Shown: in pieces, positions 11,862 through 21,160 of the stretch | How positions within the stretch are numbered: position 1 is the stretch's first letter | How the letters are laid out: every line of letters begins with the position of its first letter | Assembly (NCBI RefSeq): GCF_028994775.1 | Contig: NZ_JAJQMN010000012.1 | Coordinates: 83,396-147,395 of the forward strand | Direction: 5' to 3' | DNA length: 64,000 nt | From: Promicromonospora iranensis | Lineage (GTDB): Bacteria; Actinomycetota; Actinomycetes; Actinomycetales; Cellulomonadaceae | Notes under the pieces: generated by a model | The model's input: the letters and a program-made list of their open reading frames with translations, nothing else | The model's database searches: none | What the model was told of the DNA's origin: nothing | Translations under genes and position numbers: made by a program

Positions 11862-14687
11862 TCAGCGGATGGCGCGGCCGTCGGCCATGCCCGACCGGCG
11901 CACGCGCGCCTGCAGGTCCAGTGCGCGCAGGAGGTCTTGCTCGTGGGCATAGGACCCGTCGACGAGCCGACGCCGGACGTCCACGACCTCCTGGGCGTAC
12001 TCCGCCGCCGAGTCGAGCAGCTTCAGGTCGAGATGGACCGAGACCATGTTCGACAGCGCGGAGGCCAGGCCCGGCAGGTGGAGCTCGGGGCTCCGGCGCG
12101 CGAGCTCCCGGCGCACCCGCACGGCCTCCGCCGTCGGCTCGACACCCTCCTCCGGGCGCCCCGCGTCGATGAGAGCGGCCCCCAGGTTCAGCAGCGCGTC
12201 GGCGAGGTCGGGCTCGAAGCGTTCCGGGTCGCCCACCGCGAGCAGCCGCAGCTGGGCGACCGCCTCCTCCGACGGCGCGACGGCGTCGTCGGCCCGGCCC
12301 AGCTCCGAGAAGAGCACCCCCAGGTTGGACAGCGACCGGGCCAGGTACTCCTCGCCCGGGTGGCCTTCCTCGGCCAGCCCGCGCCGGATCGCCACCGCCT
12401 CCTGCTCCAGGGGCAGCGCCTCGTCGGGTTCGCCGGCCCGCGAGTGGGTGACGGCGAGGTTCGACAACGAGGCGGCCAGCATCCTGCGGAACCGGGCCGG
12501 GTTCTCCCGGGCGAGCCGGCGGCGCAGCAGCACCGCCTCGCGCTCGAGGGCGATCGCCTCGTCCAGGTCACCGAGCCGGGAGCGGACCGCGCCCAGCGAC
12601 GCCAGCGTGTAGGCGAGCGTCCAGTTGTGTGCCGGAGGGCTCTCTCGGGCGAGCTGGCGCCGCAGCGTGACGGCCTCACCGAGTGGCGCTATGGCCTCCC
12701 GGTCGCGACCGAGCGCCGCGTACGCGTTGCCCAGGTTCGTCAGCGCGAACCCGAGCTGGGGCCGGTGCCGCTCGGGCGCCTGCACCACGAGCGTGCGGCT
12801 GAGCTCCAGCGCCTCCAGCGCGACCGGCAGCGCCTCTGCCGGCCGGCTCTCGGTGAGCGTCACCGCCCGGTTGGACAGGGTCTGCGCCAGGGAGACGCCC
12901 CACTGCCGCGGGTCGCGCGCGACGAGGGTCCGCAGTATCGGGATCACCTCCGCGCTCCCCGCCTCGTGCTCCTGGGGGCGGCCGGTCTCGTCGAGGGCGA
13001 TCGTCAGCGTGATCAGCGCACGGGCGAGCTCCGCCTGGACCCACGTCCTGTCCCGCTCGGGAGCCGCCCGGCACAGTCCGACGGCCTCGAGCTCGATCGT
13101 CACGACCTCCTGGGTCAGCCCGGCGCGCCAGTGGGTGGACGCCAGCGCGTTCATCGCACCGACGAGCGCGGTCCGGTACCGATCCGGGTCCCCGGCGGCC
13201 AGCCGGCGCCATGCGGCGACCGCACCGTCCAGCGCGTCCAGCGACTCCGCCATGCGACCGGTCTCGTTCAGCGCCGTGCCCAGGTCGACGAGCGCCTCGG
13301 CCCGGCTCACGGCGTCACGCGCTGCCGCGACGGCCAGCTCGCCGCGGTCGACGTCGTCGGGGTTGGCGTCGAGCAGGCTCCGGGGCTTGAGCATGAACAT
13401 CGTGCGCAGCGCACGCGGGTCGTCCCCGCCGGCGTCGGTGGCCCGGCGCAGGAGCTCGCTCACCAGCGACGTCACCCCGGGCACCTCGCCCAGCTCGACC
13501 TCGATCCGGCGGGCGACCCGGACCACCCGCAGCGCGACCTTCCGGGACACGCCCCACGTGCACGAGCCGACCAGTGCGACCGACCGGCCGAGCCGGTCCA
13601 CGATCAGCAGGTCACCGAGGCGGTCGTGCCCGACGGCGCTCACCCCGAGCCCCACCGTCGAACGCTGCAGCCCGAGCAGCCACTGCGCACCCGCCCGTCC
13701 GGGCAGGCCGGGGACGACCCGGCGCAGCACGTCCCGAGCGCTCGCGGCGTCGTCGGCGCCCAGCAGGCACGCCGCGGCGACGACGTCCTGGACCTCGTCG
13801 ATCGTCAGCTCCAGCCCCGCCTCGTGCGCCGACCAGGCCCACGAGCTCGCGGCCACCTCCAGGAGCGCCCGCGCCGGGTTGGGCTCGGACGCCGGGACCG
13901 GCACCCCGGCCGCCTCGAGGGCAGCGAGCACCGCGGCCGCGTGCAGGTCGACCACGCGGACCCCACCAGGCGGTTCCGGCCTGCGCACGGCCACAGCCCC
14001 CGGATCCTGGACACCGAGGCGCTCGGCGAACGCAGCGGTCGCGACGTCCAGCACCACGTCGTCGCTCAGGCCCGGGGCCAGTGCGAGGTCCAGCGCTACC
14101 TGCGTGGCATCGTCGCGTTCGAGCTGCGGCCACAGCGTCGACCCCCAGCGCAGCCGGCGCAGCCACTCCCCCGCGACCCTGGCGAGCAGGAGGATGCGGA
14201 TCCGGCCGCGGGCGGGGCGGGCCGCGGCGTCGAGCATCGCGCCCAGCCCCAGCCTCGTCGCGGCGTTGTCCACCACGAAGAGCACGTCGCCCTGCGGTCT
14301 CGCACGGACCGTGGCGGCCTCTCGACCCCGCGGCACCGGGACGACCGTCCACCCGGACTCGCGCATCCGGCCGCCGAACTCGTTCGCGAGGCGGGTCTTG
14401 CCGAAGCCGGCGGGCGCGATGACGAGCCGCAGACTGATCGGGGCGGCACCCTCGGCCCAGGACCGGAGCTCGTCGAGCTCTCGCTCACGGCCCAGGAACG
14501 GGACCACCGCCCGGGCCGGGTCGAGCAGCGCGGCCGGCCACCGGGTGGCGTCGAGCGGCTCGTCCGTAGCAGCCGTCAGCGGGCCGCGGCGGACCATCGT
14601 GCGGGCGGCCCGGACCGCGGCGGCCAACCGGGTCGACACCTCCGAGACCACCACGATGAGCAAGTCAACCGGACGAACGTCCAACAC
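11862..14687 (-). CDS. STAND-like P-loop NTPase with C-terminal TPR repeats (paralogue 1)
   Basis: A 941-residue protein I recognise only by architecture. After a weakly hydrophobic N-terminus comes VVPFLGRERELDELRSW (about 61-77), the entry motif of NB-ARC/STAND ATPases. Then follow a P-loop APAGFGKTR (91-99, first Gly replaced by Ala), a Walker B VLFVVDN ending near 141, and RILLLARVAGEW (163-174). From about residue 430 to the end there are many TPR units with repeats such as EALPLEQEAVAIRRGLA. STAND proteins work as nucleotide-controlled switches in signalling or immunity. It is homologous to the products at 21534-24317 and 27810-30551. The GTG at 14687 is the longest option; the first codons use AT-ending third positions, so a start at GTG 14654 or 14639 is possible. 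Function unknown. Confidence 0.8.
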   Translation of the reverse strand: MLDVRPVDLLIVVVSEVSTRLAAAVRAARTMVRRGPLTAATDEPLDATRWPAALLDPARAVVPFLGRERELDELRSWAEGAAPISLRLVIAPAGFGKTRLANEFGGRMRESGWTVVPVPRGREAATVRARPQGDVLFVVDNAATRLGLGAMLDAAARPARGRIRILLLARVAGEWLRRLRWGSTLWPQLERDDATQVALDLALAPGLSDDVVLDVATAAFAERLGVQDPGAVAVRRPEPPGGVRVVDLHAAAVLAALEAAGVPVPASEPNPARALLEVAASSWAWSAHEAGLELTIDEVQDVVAAACLLGADDAASARDVLRRVVPGLPGRAGAQWLLGLQRSTVGLGVSAVGHDRLGDLLIVDRLGRSVALVGSCTWGVSRKVALRVVRVARRIEVELGEVPGVTSLVSELLRRATDAGGDDPRALRTMFMLKPRSLLDANPDDVDRGELAVAAARDAVSRAEALVDLGTALNETGRMAESLDALDGAVAAWRRLAAGDPDRYRTALVGAMNALASTHWRAGLTQEVVTIELEAVGLCRAAPERDRTWVQAELARALITLTIALDETGRPQEHEAGSAEVIPILRTLVARDPRQWGVSLAQTLSNRAVTLTESRPAEALPVALEALELSRTLVVQAPERHRPQLGFALTNLGNAYAALGRDREAIAPLGEAVTLRRQLARESPPAHNWTLAYTLASLGAVRSRLGDLDEAIALEREAVLLRRRLARENPARFRRMLAASLSNLAVTHSRAGEPDEALPLEQEAVAIRRGLAEEGHPGEEYLARSLSNLGVLFSELGRADDAVAPSEEAVAQLRLLAVGDPERFEPDLADALLNLGAALIDAGRPEEGVEPTAEAVRVRRELARRSPELHLPGLASALSNMVSVHLDLKLLDSAAEYAQEVVDVRRRLVDGSYAHEQDLLRALDLQARVRRSGMADGRAIR

Positions 14688-14710
14688 TGCAAGGGGAACG
14701 GGCAGACTTA

Positions 14711-14723
14711 TTCACCCGGTGAA
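14711..14723. promoter_or_regulatory. Small palindrome between the divergent STAND-1 and YciI genes
   Basis: TTCACC-C-GGTGAA is a perfect six-base inverted repeat with a one-base centre. It lies 24 bp upstream of the GTG of the first STAND-like gene in a 223-bp divergent intergenic region, a fitting place for a regulator. No other evidence supports it. The rest of this intergenic region shows no clear element. Confidence 0.25.
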
Positions 14724-14910
14724 CACATCCGTACACGGACGAACATCGCGTAGCGCTTGGTCGGACGCTCGTGAACGCCGTCACGGCGCCGCTGCGGGGC
14801 CCGCCGCCGGAGCCGGCCGCGGTGCGGCCGCCGCGTGACGGCGCCCCCCGTGACGAGAATCCTCGTCGGGAATTAACCGGCCTCGTCGCCGTGATGGCAG
14901 GCTGGCGCCC

Positions 14911-15192
14911 ATGAGCATCTACGCCGTGAGCTACACCTACTCCGACGACGTGGCGACCCGGGACGAGGTCCGCCCCAGCCACCGGGACTTCCTGCGCGGG
15001 CTCAACGCGGAGGGCGTCGTCCGCGCCTCGGGCCCGGTCGACGGCGGAGTGGGCGCCCTGGTCATCGTCGAGGCGGAGTCCGCGGACGACGCGCTGCGGA
15101 TCCTCGACGCCGACCCGTTCCAGGTCCGGGGCGTCATCGCCGAGCGCGGCGTGCGCCAGTGGGACGTGGTGATCGGCGGACTCGCCGAGTAG
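14911..15192 (+). CDS. YciI-family protein
   Basis: A 93-residue YciI-like ferredoxin-fold protein. The family motif R-x-x-HR-x-F is visible in VRPSHRDFLRGL, and the DDALRILDADPF stretch matches the conserved D-P-F helix. Members are small, often fused or adjacent to other enzymes, and their chemistry is poorly defined; a Cl-hydrolase-like or sensory role has been proposed for relatives. The ATG at 14911 has no Shine-Dalgarno, but CAGGCT lies seven bases upstream and may be a leaderless -10 element. It is divergent from the first STAND-like gene and is followed by the hotdog gene after 162 bp. Confidence 0.85.
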   Translation: MSIYAVSYTYSDDVATRDEVRPSHRDFLRGLNAEGVVRASGPVDGGVGALVIVEAESADDALRILDADPFQVRGVIAERGVRQWDVVIGGLAE

Positions 15193-15354
15193 GTCCCCCA
15201 CAAAGTCAACCCCTCGACCAGGTCATGCCCGGCGCATATCGGAGCCATACGGAGAGTTTTACGCGATAGTCACGTTCGAGGCATGGCGCGGCGAGCTCCA
15301 TGGTGCCCATGATGCCTGTTCCGGCACTGCTGAATACGTTCGGGGAGGCACTGC

Positions 15355-16221
15355 ATGACCTCTGTCGAGAGCACGACGGTGACCTACGAGGAGATCGGCC
15401 CGCGGATCTGCGTGACGCCGCCGTACTTCGCGCTCGAGGACCTGGTCAGCCCTGCACCAGGGCTGGCCAGCGCGACTGTCCCGGTCCAGACGCCCACCGG
15501 GCGTCAGCTGACCCACATCAACCTGGCGGAAGGGGGACGGCACCTCGCCATCCTCGGCCTGTGCGCAGCGGCCTCGGTCAACCCCAGGGCCGGACAGCAC
15601 TACTACCTCGCCCACCGCGGCATCGGCAGGATGTACCCCCCTGCCAAGACCCTGACGACGCTCCGCGGTACCGCGAGCGCCCGGATGTCCGGACGCAACC
15701 GGGCGCTCGCCGAGACCGAGCTCCACGACGCCGACGGCAACCTCGTGGCACGGCTCGACCTCGAGTACCTCGTCCTGTCCGTGCCCGTGTTCCGGCGTCT
15801 GATGGGCCCGGCCGCGGAGCCCGACGCGATGGAGCCGGCCAGCCCGTACAGCGCACCGGCCCCGCTCACCGATGTCGCCGTCGACGCCCATCGCGCCACG
15901 GCCAAGCTCTCCGTGGAGGCCGCGACGTGCCGGGGGCACTTCGCCGGCTACCCGGCGCTGCCCGTCTCGGTCGCGGGTTACGCGTCGTTCGCGCTCTTCG
16001 ACCACGTCCTCGAGGCGACGACGGGTCCCGACGCCCGGTGGCAGGCCGGCCGGTACCAGCTGGAGGCCGACCACCTGGCCTCGGCCGGCGAGACCTGCAC
16101 GGTCGACGTCGAGCCGTCCACACCTGTCGAGCCCGAGGCGCACGACAAGGCGTTCACCGGGACGCTCCGGTCCGGCGACCGGGAAGTCTTCACCATCCAG
16201 GTGGACTACACCGAGGTCTGA
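15355..16221 (+). CDS. Double hotdog-fold protein, dehydratase/thioesterase-like
   Basis: A 288-residue soluble protein that appears to be two hotdog domains in tandem. The first (about 50-165) carries LTHINLAEGGRHLAILGLC. The second (about 180-285) carries CRGHFAGYPALPVSVAGY, which resembles the GHFPGxPxxPG helix of FabA/FabZ 3-hydroxyacyl-ACP dehydratases and keeps the His but not the usual Pro-Gly end. This suggests binding of an acyl-CoA or acyl-ACP; the reaction is not known. The ATG at 15355 has a strong Shine-Dalgarno, GGGGAGG, six bases upstream. There is no fatty-acid or polyketide gene nearby. A perfect palindromic terminator follows. Confidence 0.65.
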   Translation: MTSVESTTVTYEEIGPRICVTPPYFALEDLVSPAPGLASATVPVQTPTGRQLTHINLAEGGRHLAILGLCAAASVNPRAGQHYYLAHRGIGRMYPPAKTLTTLRGTASARMSGRNRALAETELHDADGNLVARLDLEYLVLSVPVFRRLMGPAAEPDAMEPASPYSAPAPLTDVAVDAHRATAKLSVEAATCRGHFAGYPALPVSVAGYASFALFDHVLEATTGPDARWQAGRYQLEADHLASAGETCTVDVEPSTPVEPEAHDKAFTGTLRSGDREVFTIQVDYTEV

Positions 16222-16270
16222 GCACGGCGTGGTCCGGCCGGATGGTGAACCAGGCCCTCCACGCACCGAC

Positions 16271-16309
16271 ACCTGGGCCCGGTCGGCAGACTGCCGACCG
16301 GGCCCAGGT
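16271..16309. terminator. Perfect 19-bp inverted repeat, bidirectional terminator
   Basis: Arms 16271-16289 and 16291-16309 are exactly complementary (outer ends ACCTGGGC and GCCCAGGT) around a single central base. It lies between the convergent hotdog and TerC genes. No T-run follows on either side, as is common for actinobacterial terminators. Confidence 0.8.
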
Positions 16310-16378
16310 GCAGGTGCTGGCGCCGGCGCCGGCGCCGACCGTGGCGAACGAGGCTCGACCACATCGGACGCCCGTGAA

Positions 16379-17380
16379 TCACACGGGCTCGTCGACCTTC
16401 TTCTCGGCACGCCGCACGGCGCGGTCGCGCAGGAGGCTCACCACGGTGGTGATCGTCAGCGTCACCACGATGACGCCGAGCGATACCGGCGTGCTGATCT
16501 CGGGGACGAAGGTGACGTGCTCACCGCCGTTGATGAACGGCACCTCGTTCGTGTGCAGCGCGTGGATCACGAGCTTCGCCCCGATGAACGCCAGGATGAC
16601 CCCGAGCCCGTAGTTGAGGTACACGAGGCGGTCCAGGAGACCGTCGATCAGGAAGAAGAGCTGTCGCAGACCCAGGAGCGAGAAGGCGTTGGCGGTGAAG
16701 ACCAGGTAGGTCTCCTGCGTGAGGCCGAAGATCGCCGGGATCGAGTCCACCGCGAAGAGGATGTCGGCGCTGCCGATGGCGAGCATGACGAAGAGCATCG
16801 GCGTGATGAGCAGCTTGCCGTCGACGCGGGTCGTGAGCCGGTCACCCACGTACGAGTCCGACGTGGGGAGCACACGGCGGGCCATCCGTAGCACGGCGTT
16901 CTCGTGGAACTCGTCCTCGTGCGAGGTACCTGCTCGCATCTGGCTGATCGCCGTCCAGACCAGGAACAGCCCGAAGAGGTAGAAGACCCAGCTGAAGTTC
17001 TCGATGAGGGCGGCGCCCACCAGGATGAAGACGGTGCGCAGCACCAGTGCGACGGTGATGCCCACCAGCAGGACCTTCTGCTGGAACGCCCTCGGCACCC
17101 GGAAGCTTGCCATGATGAGCACGAACACGAACAGGTTGTCGACCGAGAGGCTCTTCTCGGTGATGTACCCCGCGAAGTACTCACCACCGTAGACCGGCCC
17201 CCACACCGCCCACACGAGACCGCCGAAGGCGAGTGCGATGGCGACATAGCCCACCGACCACTTGGTCGACTCGCGCAACGTGGGCGCGTGCGGTGTGCGC
17301 ACATGGCCGACGTAGTCAAACACCAGCATCGCGATGATTGCGGCGACAGTGGCAGCCCAGACCCAGAAGGGCACACTCAT
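16379..17380 (-). CDS. TerC-family membrane protein, probable Mn2+ exporter
   Basis: A 333-residue TerC/Alx protein with about nine transmembrane segments. Diagnostic stretches are EKSLSVDNLFVFVLIM and GSADILFAVDSIPAIF, whose Asp and Glu residues are conserved. Relatives such as E. coli Alx and the Bacillus proteins export manganese, sometimes metallating secreted enzymes. The ATG at 17380 is fixed by a strong Shine-Dalgarno GGAGG five bases upstream. The leader holds a yybP-ykoY manganese riboswitch, which strongly supports a manganese role. It lies downstream of uvrB on the same strand but has its own promoter. The C-terminal tail RRAEKKVDEPV is charged and cytoplasmic. Confidence 0.93.
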   Translation of the reverse strand: MSVPFWVWAATVAAIIAMLVFDYVGHVRTPHAPTLRESTKWSVGYVAIALAFGGLVWAVWGPVYGGEYFAGYITEKSLSVDNLFVFVLIMASFRVPRAFQQKVLLVGITVALVLRTVFILVGAALIENFSWVFYLFGLFLVWTAISQMRAGTSHEDEFHENAVLRMARRVLPTSDSYVGDRLTTRVDGKLLITPMLFVMLAIGSADILFAVDSIPAIFGLTQETYLVFTANAFSLLGLRQLFFLIDGLLDRLVYLNYGLGVILAFIGAKLVIHALHTNEVPFINGGEHVTFVPEISTPVSLGVIVVTLTITTVVSLLRDRAVRRAEKKVDEPV

Positions 17381-17409
17381 ATAAACCTCCGGTACGCAGC
17401 ACGAAGCAC

Positions 17410-17520
17410 CGAAAGTCTCGCCCGCCCACACCCGCCTGAGCGAGGGTGGACCCATGTGACCGGACCGGCATCGACACCGACCGTGATGACGGCCCCATGG
17501 CGAAGGACTACTCCCCTCCG
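17410..17520 (-). ncRNA. yybP-ykoY manganese riboswitch in the TerC leader
   Basis: Reading the minus strand from 17520, the RNA contains GGGGAGUAG (17516-17508), then GUCAUCACGG, and near the 3' end GGCGAGACUUUCGG. These are the conserved strands of the yybP-ykoY aptamer that bind Mn2+. The closing stem P1 pairs CGGAGG (17520-17515) with CUUUCG (17415-17410) including two G-U pairs. The Shine-Dalgarno of the TerC gene starts 20 bases after the aptamer. Whether it controls translation or termination could not be read. Confidence 0.88.
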
Positions 17521-17529
17521 ACCACGGGA

Positions 17530-17535
17530 AGCATA
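17530..17535 (-). promoter_or_regulatory. Probable -10 element of the riboswitch-TerC transcript
   Basis: TATGCT on the minus strand (17535-17530) lies ten bases before the first base of riboswitch stem P1. A start near 17523 would place the whole aptamer at the 5' end of the RNA. No convincing -35 was found. Confidence 0.5.
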
Positions 17536-17591
17536 CGTGATACGCACGGCGCCCCGCACCTACGGTCTCGGCACACGCCCCTGACCGGCCC

Positions 17592-19706
17592 CTACGCCGT
17601 CGCTGCCTGCATCTGCCGCAGCTCCTTCTTGAGGCCCGAGATCTCGTCACGCAAGCGGGCCGCCACCTCGAACTGCAGCTCGGCCGCCGCCGCGTGCATC
17701 TGGTCGGTGAGCTCCTGGATCAGCTCGGCCAGCTCGCTCGCCGCGGCACCGGACAGCCGGTTGCCCGTCGTCGCGGCCTCCTTCGGCGCACCCGGCATCC
17801 GGGCGCCCCGGCCCTCGCCCTTCGCCTTGCGGTTGTTCCGGTACCCCCCGGCGAGCAGCTCCTGGGTGTCCAGGTCCTCGCGGGCGAGCATGTCGGTGAC
17901 GTCGGCGATCTTCTTGCGCAGCGGCTGGGGGTCCAGACCGCGCTCCGTGTTGTAGGCCACCTGCTTCTCGCGACGCCGTGTCGTCTCGTCGATCGCCATG
18001 CGCATCGCCGGAGTGATCTTGTCCGCGTACATGTGGACCTGGCCGGACACGTTACGGGCCGCGCGGCCGATGGTCTGGATGAGGGACCGCCCGGACCGCA
18101 GGAATCCCTCCTTGTCGGCGTCGAGGATCGCCACGAGCGACACCTCGGGCAGGTCGAGTCCCTCGCGCAGCAGGTTGATGCCCACGAGCACGTCGTACTC
18201 GCCGAGCCGCAGCTCGCGCAGCAGCTCGACGCGCCGCAGCGTGTCGACGTCCGAGTGCAGGTACCGCACCCGCACGTTGCGCTCCAGGAAGTAGTCCGTG
18301 AGGTCCTCGGCCATCTTCTTGGTCAGGGTCGTCACCAGCACGCGCTCGTTGCGGTCGACACGGTCGCGGATCTCGCCCAGCAGGTCGTCGATCTGGCCGG
18401 TGGTCGGCTTCACGATCACCTCGGGATCGACCAGGCCGGTCGGGCGGATGACCTGCTCCACCACGCCGTCGGACAGCGAGCGCTCGTAGTCGCCGGGCGT
18501 GGCCGACAGGTACACCGTCTGCCCGATGCGCTCGGTGAACTCCTCCCACTTGAGCGGGCGGTTGTCCATGGCGCTGGGCAGGCGGAAGCCGTGGTCCACG
18601 AGGGCGCGCTTGCGGGAGGCGTCGCCCTCGTACATGGCGCCGATCTGGGGCACCGTCTGGTGCGACTCGTCGATGACGAGCAGGAAGTCCTCGGGGAAGT
18701 AGTCGAGCAGCGTGTTGGGCGCGGTGCCCGGCTCGCGACCGTCGATGTGCATCGAGTAGTTCTCGATGCCGCTGCAGGTGCCGATCGAGCGCATCATCTC
18801 GATGTCGTAGGTGGTGCGCATGCGCAGCCGCTGCGCCTCCAGCAGCTTGCCCTGCTTCTCCAGCTCGGCCAGTCGGTCCTCGAGCTCCTTCTCGATGCCG
18901 CCGATGGCGCGCTCCATGCGCTCCGGACCGGCCACGTAGTGCGTGGCCGGGAACACGTAGACCGACTGCTCGTTGCGGACGACGTCCCCGGTGAGCGGGT
19001 GCAGGGTCTGGATCGACTCGATCTCGTCGCCGAACATCTCGATCCGGATCGCGAGCTCCTCGTACACCGGGATGATCTCCACCGTGTCGCCGCGCACCCG
19101 GAACGTGCCGCGCGTGAACGACATGTCGTTGCGCGTGTACTGCATGGTCACGAACTGGCGCAGCAGCTTGTCGCGGTCCACGACGTCGCCCACGTCGAGC
19201 CGCACCATGCGGTCCACGTACTCCTGCGGGGTGCCCAGGCCGTAGATGCACGAGACCGAGGCGACCACGATCACGTCGCGCCGCGTGAGCAGCGACGACG
19301 TCGCCGAGTGCCGCAGCCGCTCCACCTCGTCGTTGATCGACGAGTCCTTCTCGATGTACGTGTCCGACTGCGCGATGTACGCCTCAGGCTGGTAGTAGTC
19401 GTAGTACGAGACGAAGTACTCGACCGCGTTGTTCGGCAGCAGCTCCCGGAACTCCGTGGCGAGCTGCGCCGCGAGCGTCTTGTTGGGTGCCATGACGAGG
19501 GTCGGGCGCTGCAGCTGCTCGACGAGCCAGGCCGTCGTCGCCGACTTGCCGGTACCCGTGGCGCCCAGCAGGACCACGTCCTTCTCGCCGGCCTGGACGC
19601 GCTTGGTCAGCTCGGCGATCGCCGTCGGCTGGTCGCCTGCCGGCTCGTATTCGGAGATGACCTCGAACGGGGCCACCGTGCGCTGCAGATCGGTCACGGG
19701 TCGCAT
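17592..19706 (-). CDS. uvrB: UvrABC excinuclease subunit B
   Basis: UvrB is the helicase-like subunit that verifies damage and hands DNA to UvrC. The 704-residue product shows [12 protein letters not shown], the P-loop [15 protein letters not shown], the beta-hairpin region [11 protein letters not shown], the DESH-type box [11 protein letters not shown], and helicase motifs V and VI ([22 protein letters not shown]). A C-terminal UVR motif (about 660-700) binds UvrC. The start is ATG 19706 ([11 protein letters not shown]), because the promoter -10 element ends six bases upstream; an in-frame upstream codon is ignored. The gene is followed by the TerC transcription unit. Confidence 0.98.
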   Translation of the reverse strand: MRPVTDLQRTVAPFEVISEYEPAGDQPTAIAELTKRVQAGEKDVVLLGATGTGKSATTAWLVEQLQRPTLVMAPNKTLAAQLATEFRELLPNNAVEYFVSYYDYYQPEAYIAQSDTYIEKDSSINDEVERLRHSATSSLLTRRDVIVVASVSCIYGLGTPQEYVDRMVRLDVGDVVDRDKLLRQFVTMQYTRNDMSFTRGTFRVRGDTVEIIPVYEELAIRIEMFGDEIESIQTLHPLTGDVVRNEQSVYVFPATHYVAGPERMERAIGGIEKELEDRLAELEKQGKLLEAQRLRMRTTYDIEMMRSIGTCSGIENYSMHIDGREPGTAPNTLLDYFPEDFLLVIDESHQTVPQIGAMYEGDASRKRALVDHGFRLPSAMDNRPLKWEEFTERIGQTVYLSATPGDYERSLSDGVVEQVIRPTGLVDPEVIVKPTTGQIDDLLGEIRDRVDRNERVLVTTLTKKMAEDLTDYFLERNVRVRYLHSDVDTLRRVELLRELRLGEYDVLVGINLLREGLDLPEVSLVAILDADKEGFLRSGRSLIQTIGRAARNVSGQVHMYADKITPAMRMAIDETTRRREKQVAYNTERGLDPQPLRKKIADVTDMLAREDLDTQELLAGGYRNNRKAKGEGRGARMPGAPKEAATTGNRLSGAAASELAELIQELTDQMHAAAAELQFEVAARLRDEISGLKKELRQMQAATA

Positions 19707-19712
19707 GTGACT

Positions 19713-19734
19713 ACGGTACGACCGACCACTGACA
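19713..19734 (-). promoter_or_regulatory. RecA-NDp/PafBC-type DNA-damage promoter of uvrB, leaderless
   Basis: The minus strand reads TGTCAGTG (19734-19727), eight bases, TACCGT (19718-19713), six bases, then the uvrB ATG. This is the third copy in the window with exactly the same spacing, and it sets the uvrB start. Confidence 0.88.
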
Positions 19735-19799
19735 CTCCCCCGCCGGGCGCCCACGCGGCCGGACCGGTGTGCCCGGCGGCGAGGGCGCCACGCGGTCCG

Positions 19800-20486
19800 T
19801 CAGTGCACCGCTCCTGCGGGCACCGTCGGCTCCGTCACCTCGCCGCGAGCCGCGGCGAGCGTCGTGCGCACCACGATCTCCAGGGCGCGGGCGACCGCCT
19901 CGAGCGGGAGGTGCGCCTCGCCGCCGTCGGACAGCGCCGAGGCGGACACCTCTCCGCCGACCTCCTCGGTGGTGCGCGGTACGTGGACGAAGCCGGACAG
20001 CACGCCGGGCCGCTCGGCCAGGGCGTGCTGCAGCGCGTAGAAGGTGGCGTTGCAGACGTACGTCCCCGCGCTGTACGTGACGCCGGCCGGGATGCCCGCC
20101 GCCCGCACCGCGGCAACTGCTGCCTTGACCGGGAGGGTGGCGAACCGGGCGTCGGGACCGCCGTCGGCCACCGGGGCGTCGATGGGCTGGGCACCGCCGT
20201 TGTCGGGGATGCGGGCGTCCATCAAGTTGATGGCGACCTGCTCGACCCGCACCTGGGTGACCCCGGCCGCCAGCCCCACGGCGAGGACGACGTCGGGCCG
20301 GTGCTCGTCCAGCAGCCGTAGCAGCGGGCCGTCCGCGGCGCGGACCTGGTCGAACTCCACCGGGAGGACCGCCGTGACGAGCTCGTCCGGACCTGCCCAG
20401 CTCGCCGCGAGCGCCGCCACCGCGTCCGCCGACGCGTTGGTGGCGTCACCGCCGAACGGCTCGAAACCTGTGACCAGTACCTTCAT
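19800..20486 (-). CDS. pcp: Pyroglutamyl-peptidase I (pyrrolidone-carboxylate peptidase)
   Basis: A 228-residue cysteine peptidase that removes N-terminal pyroglutamate from peptides in the cytoplasm. It starts MKVLVTGFEPFGG, the family hallmark. The catalytic Glu is in QVRVEQVAINLMDARIPDN, the Cys nucleophile in YSAGTYVCNATFY, and the His in LSGFVHVPRTTEE, so the triad is complete. The ATG at 20486 is chosen because AAGGAG lies eight bases upstream; a GTG three bases earlier is also in frame. It lies between coaE and uvrB on the same strand. Confidence 0.95.
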   Translation of the reverse strand: MKVLVTGFEPFGGDATNASADAVAALAASWAGPDELVTAVLPVEFDQVRAADGPLLRLLDEHRPDVVLAVGLAAGVTQVRVEQVAINLMDARIPDNGGAQPIDAPVADGGPDARFATLPVKAAVAAVRAAGIPAGVTYSAGTYVCNATFYALQHALAERPGVLSGFVHVPRTTEEVGGEVSASALSDGGEAHLPLEAVARALEIVVRTTLAAARGEVTEPTVPAGAVH

Positions 20487-20530
20487 CACGCACGCTCCTT
20501 ACCCGGACCGTGCGGGTCACGCCGGCCGGA

Positions 20531-21160
20531 TCACACGGAGTCCGCCTCCGCCTCCTGCGCGACCTCTCCGGCCACGCGCTGCCACAGGGTATCCACCTGG
20601 GCGCGCAGGTCGTCCTCGCTCCCCGAACCGTCCAGGGTGAAGTCCGCGGCAGCGAGCCGCTCATCGTCCGTGGCCTGTGCGTCGAGACGGGAGCGCGCCG
20701 CCTCCTCGCTCAGTCCGCGACCTTCCACGAGACGGCGTACCCGCTGCTCGGCGGGCGTGTGCACCACCACGAGCAGGTGGAAGTGCTCGGTCTGGCCGGT
20801 CTCCACGAGCAGCGGGATGTCGTGCACGACGACGGCGGTGGGGTCCGCGGCAGCCGCCATGGCCTCCCGCTCCGCCGACAGCCGCCGCACCTCCGGATGC
20901 ACTATGTCGTTCAGCCGGTTGCGGGCGGCGTCGTCGGCGAAGACCAGGGCGCCGAGGCCCGGCCGGTCGAGGCTGCCGTCCGGCGTCAGGACGACGTCGC
21001 CGAACGCCTCGACGATCTCGGCCAGGCCTACCGTCCCGGGCGCCACCGCTTCACGGGCGAGCAGGTCGTGGTCGATGACGACGGCGCCGAGCTCGGCCAG
21101 TCGTGCTGTCGCGACCGACTTGCCGGCCGCGATCCCTCCGGTCAGTCCGATGCGAAACAT
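20531..21160 (-). CDS. coaE: Dephospho-CoA kinase
   Basis: CoaE phosphorylates dephospho-CoA on the ribose 3'-OH, the last step of coenzyme A synthesis. The 209-residue protein begins MFRIGLTGGIAAGKSVAT, with the P-loop GGIAAGKS. It continues with DHDLLAREAV, and has HPEVRRL and VHDIPLLVETG, all conserved. It lacks the C-terminal UPF0157 fusion found in mycobacteria. A Shine-Dalgarno, TGAGGA, lies about five bases upstream of the ATG. In most actinobacteria coaE sits between rpsA and uvrB; here about 9.5 kb of other genes separate it from rpsA. Confidence 0.96.
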   Translation of the reverse strand: MFRIGLTGGIAAGKSVATARLAELGAVVIDHDLLAREAVAPGTVGLAEIVEAFGDVVLTPDGSLDRPGLGALVFADDAARNRLNDIVHPEVRRLSAEREAMAAAADPTAVVVHDIPLLVETGQTEHFHLLVVVHTPAEQRVRRLVEGRGLSEEAARSRLDAQATDDERLAAADFTLDGSGSEDDLRAQVDTLWQRVAGEVAQEAEADSV

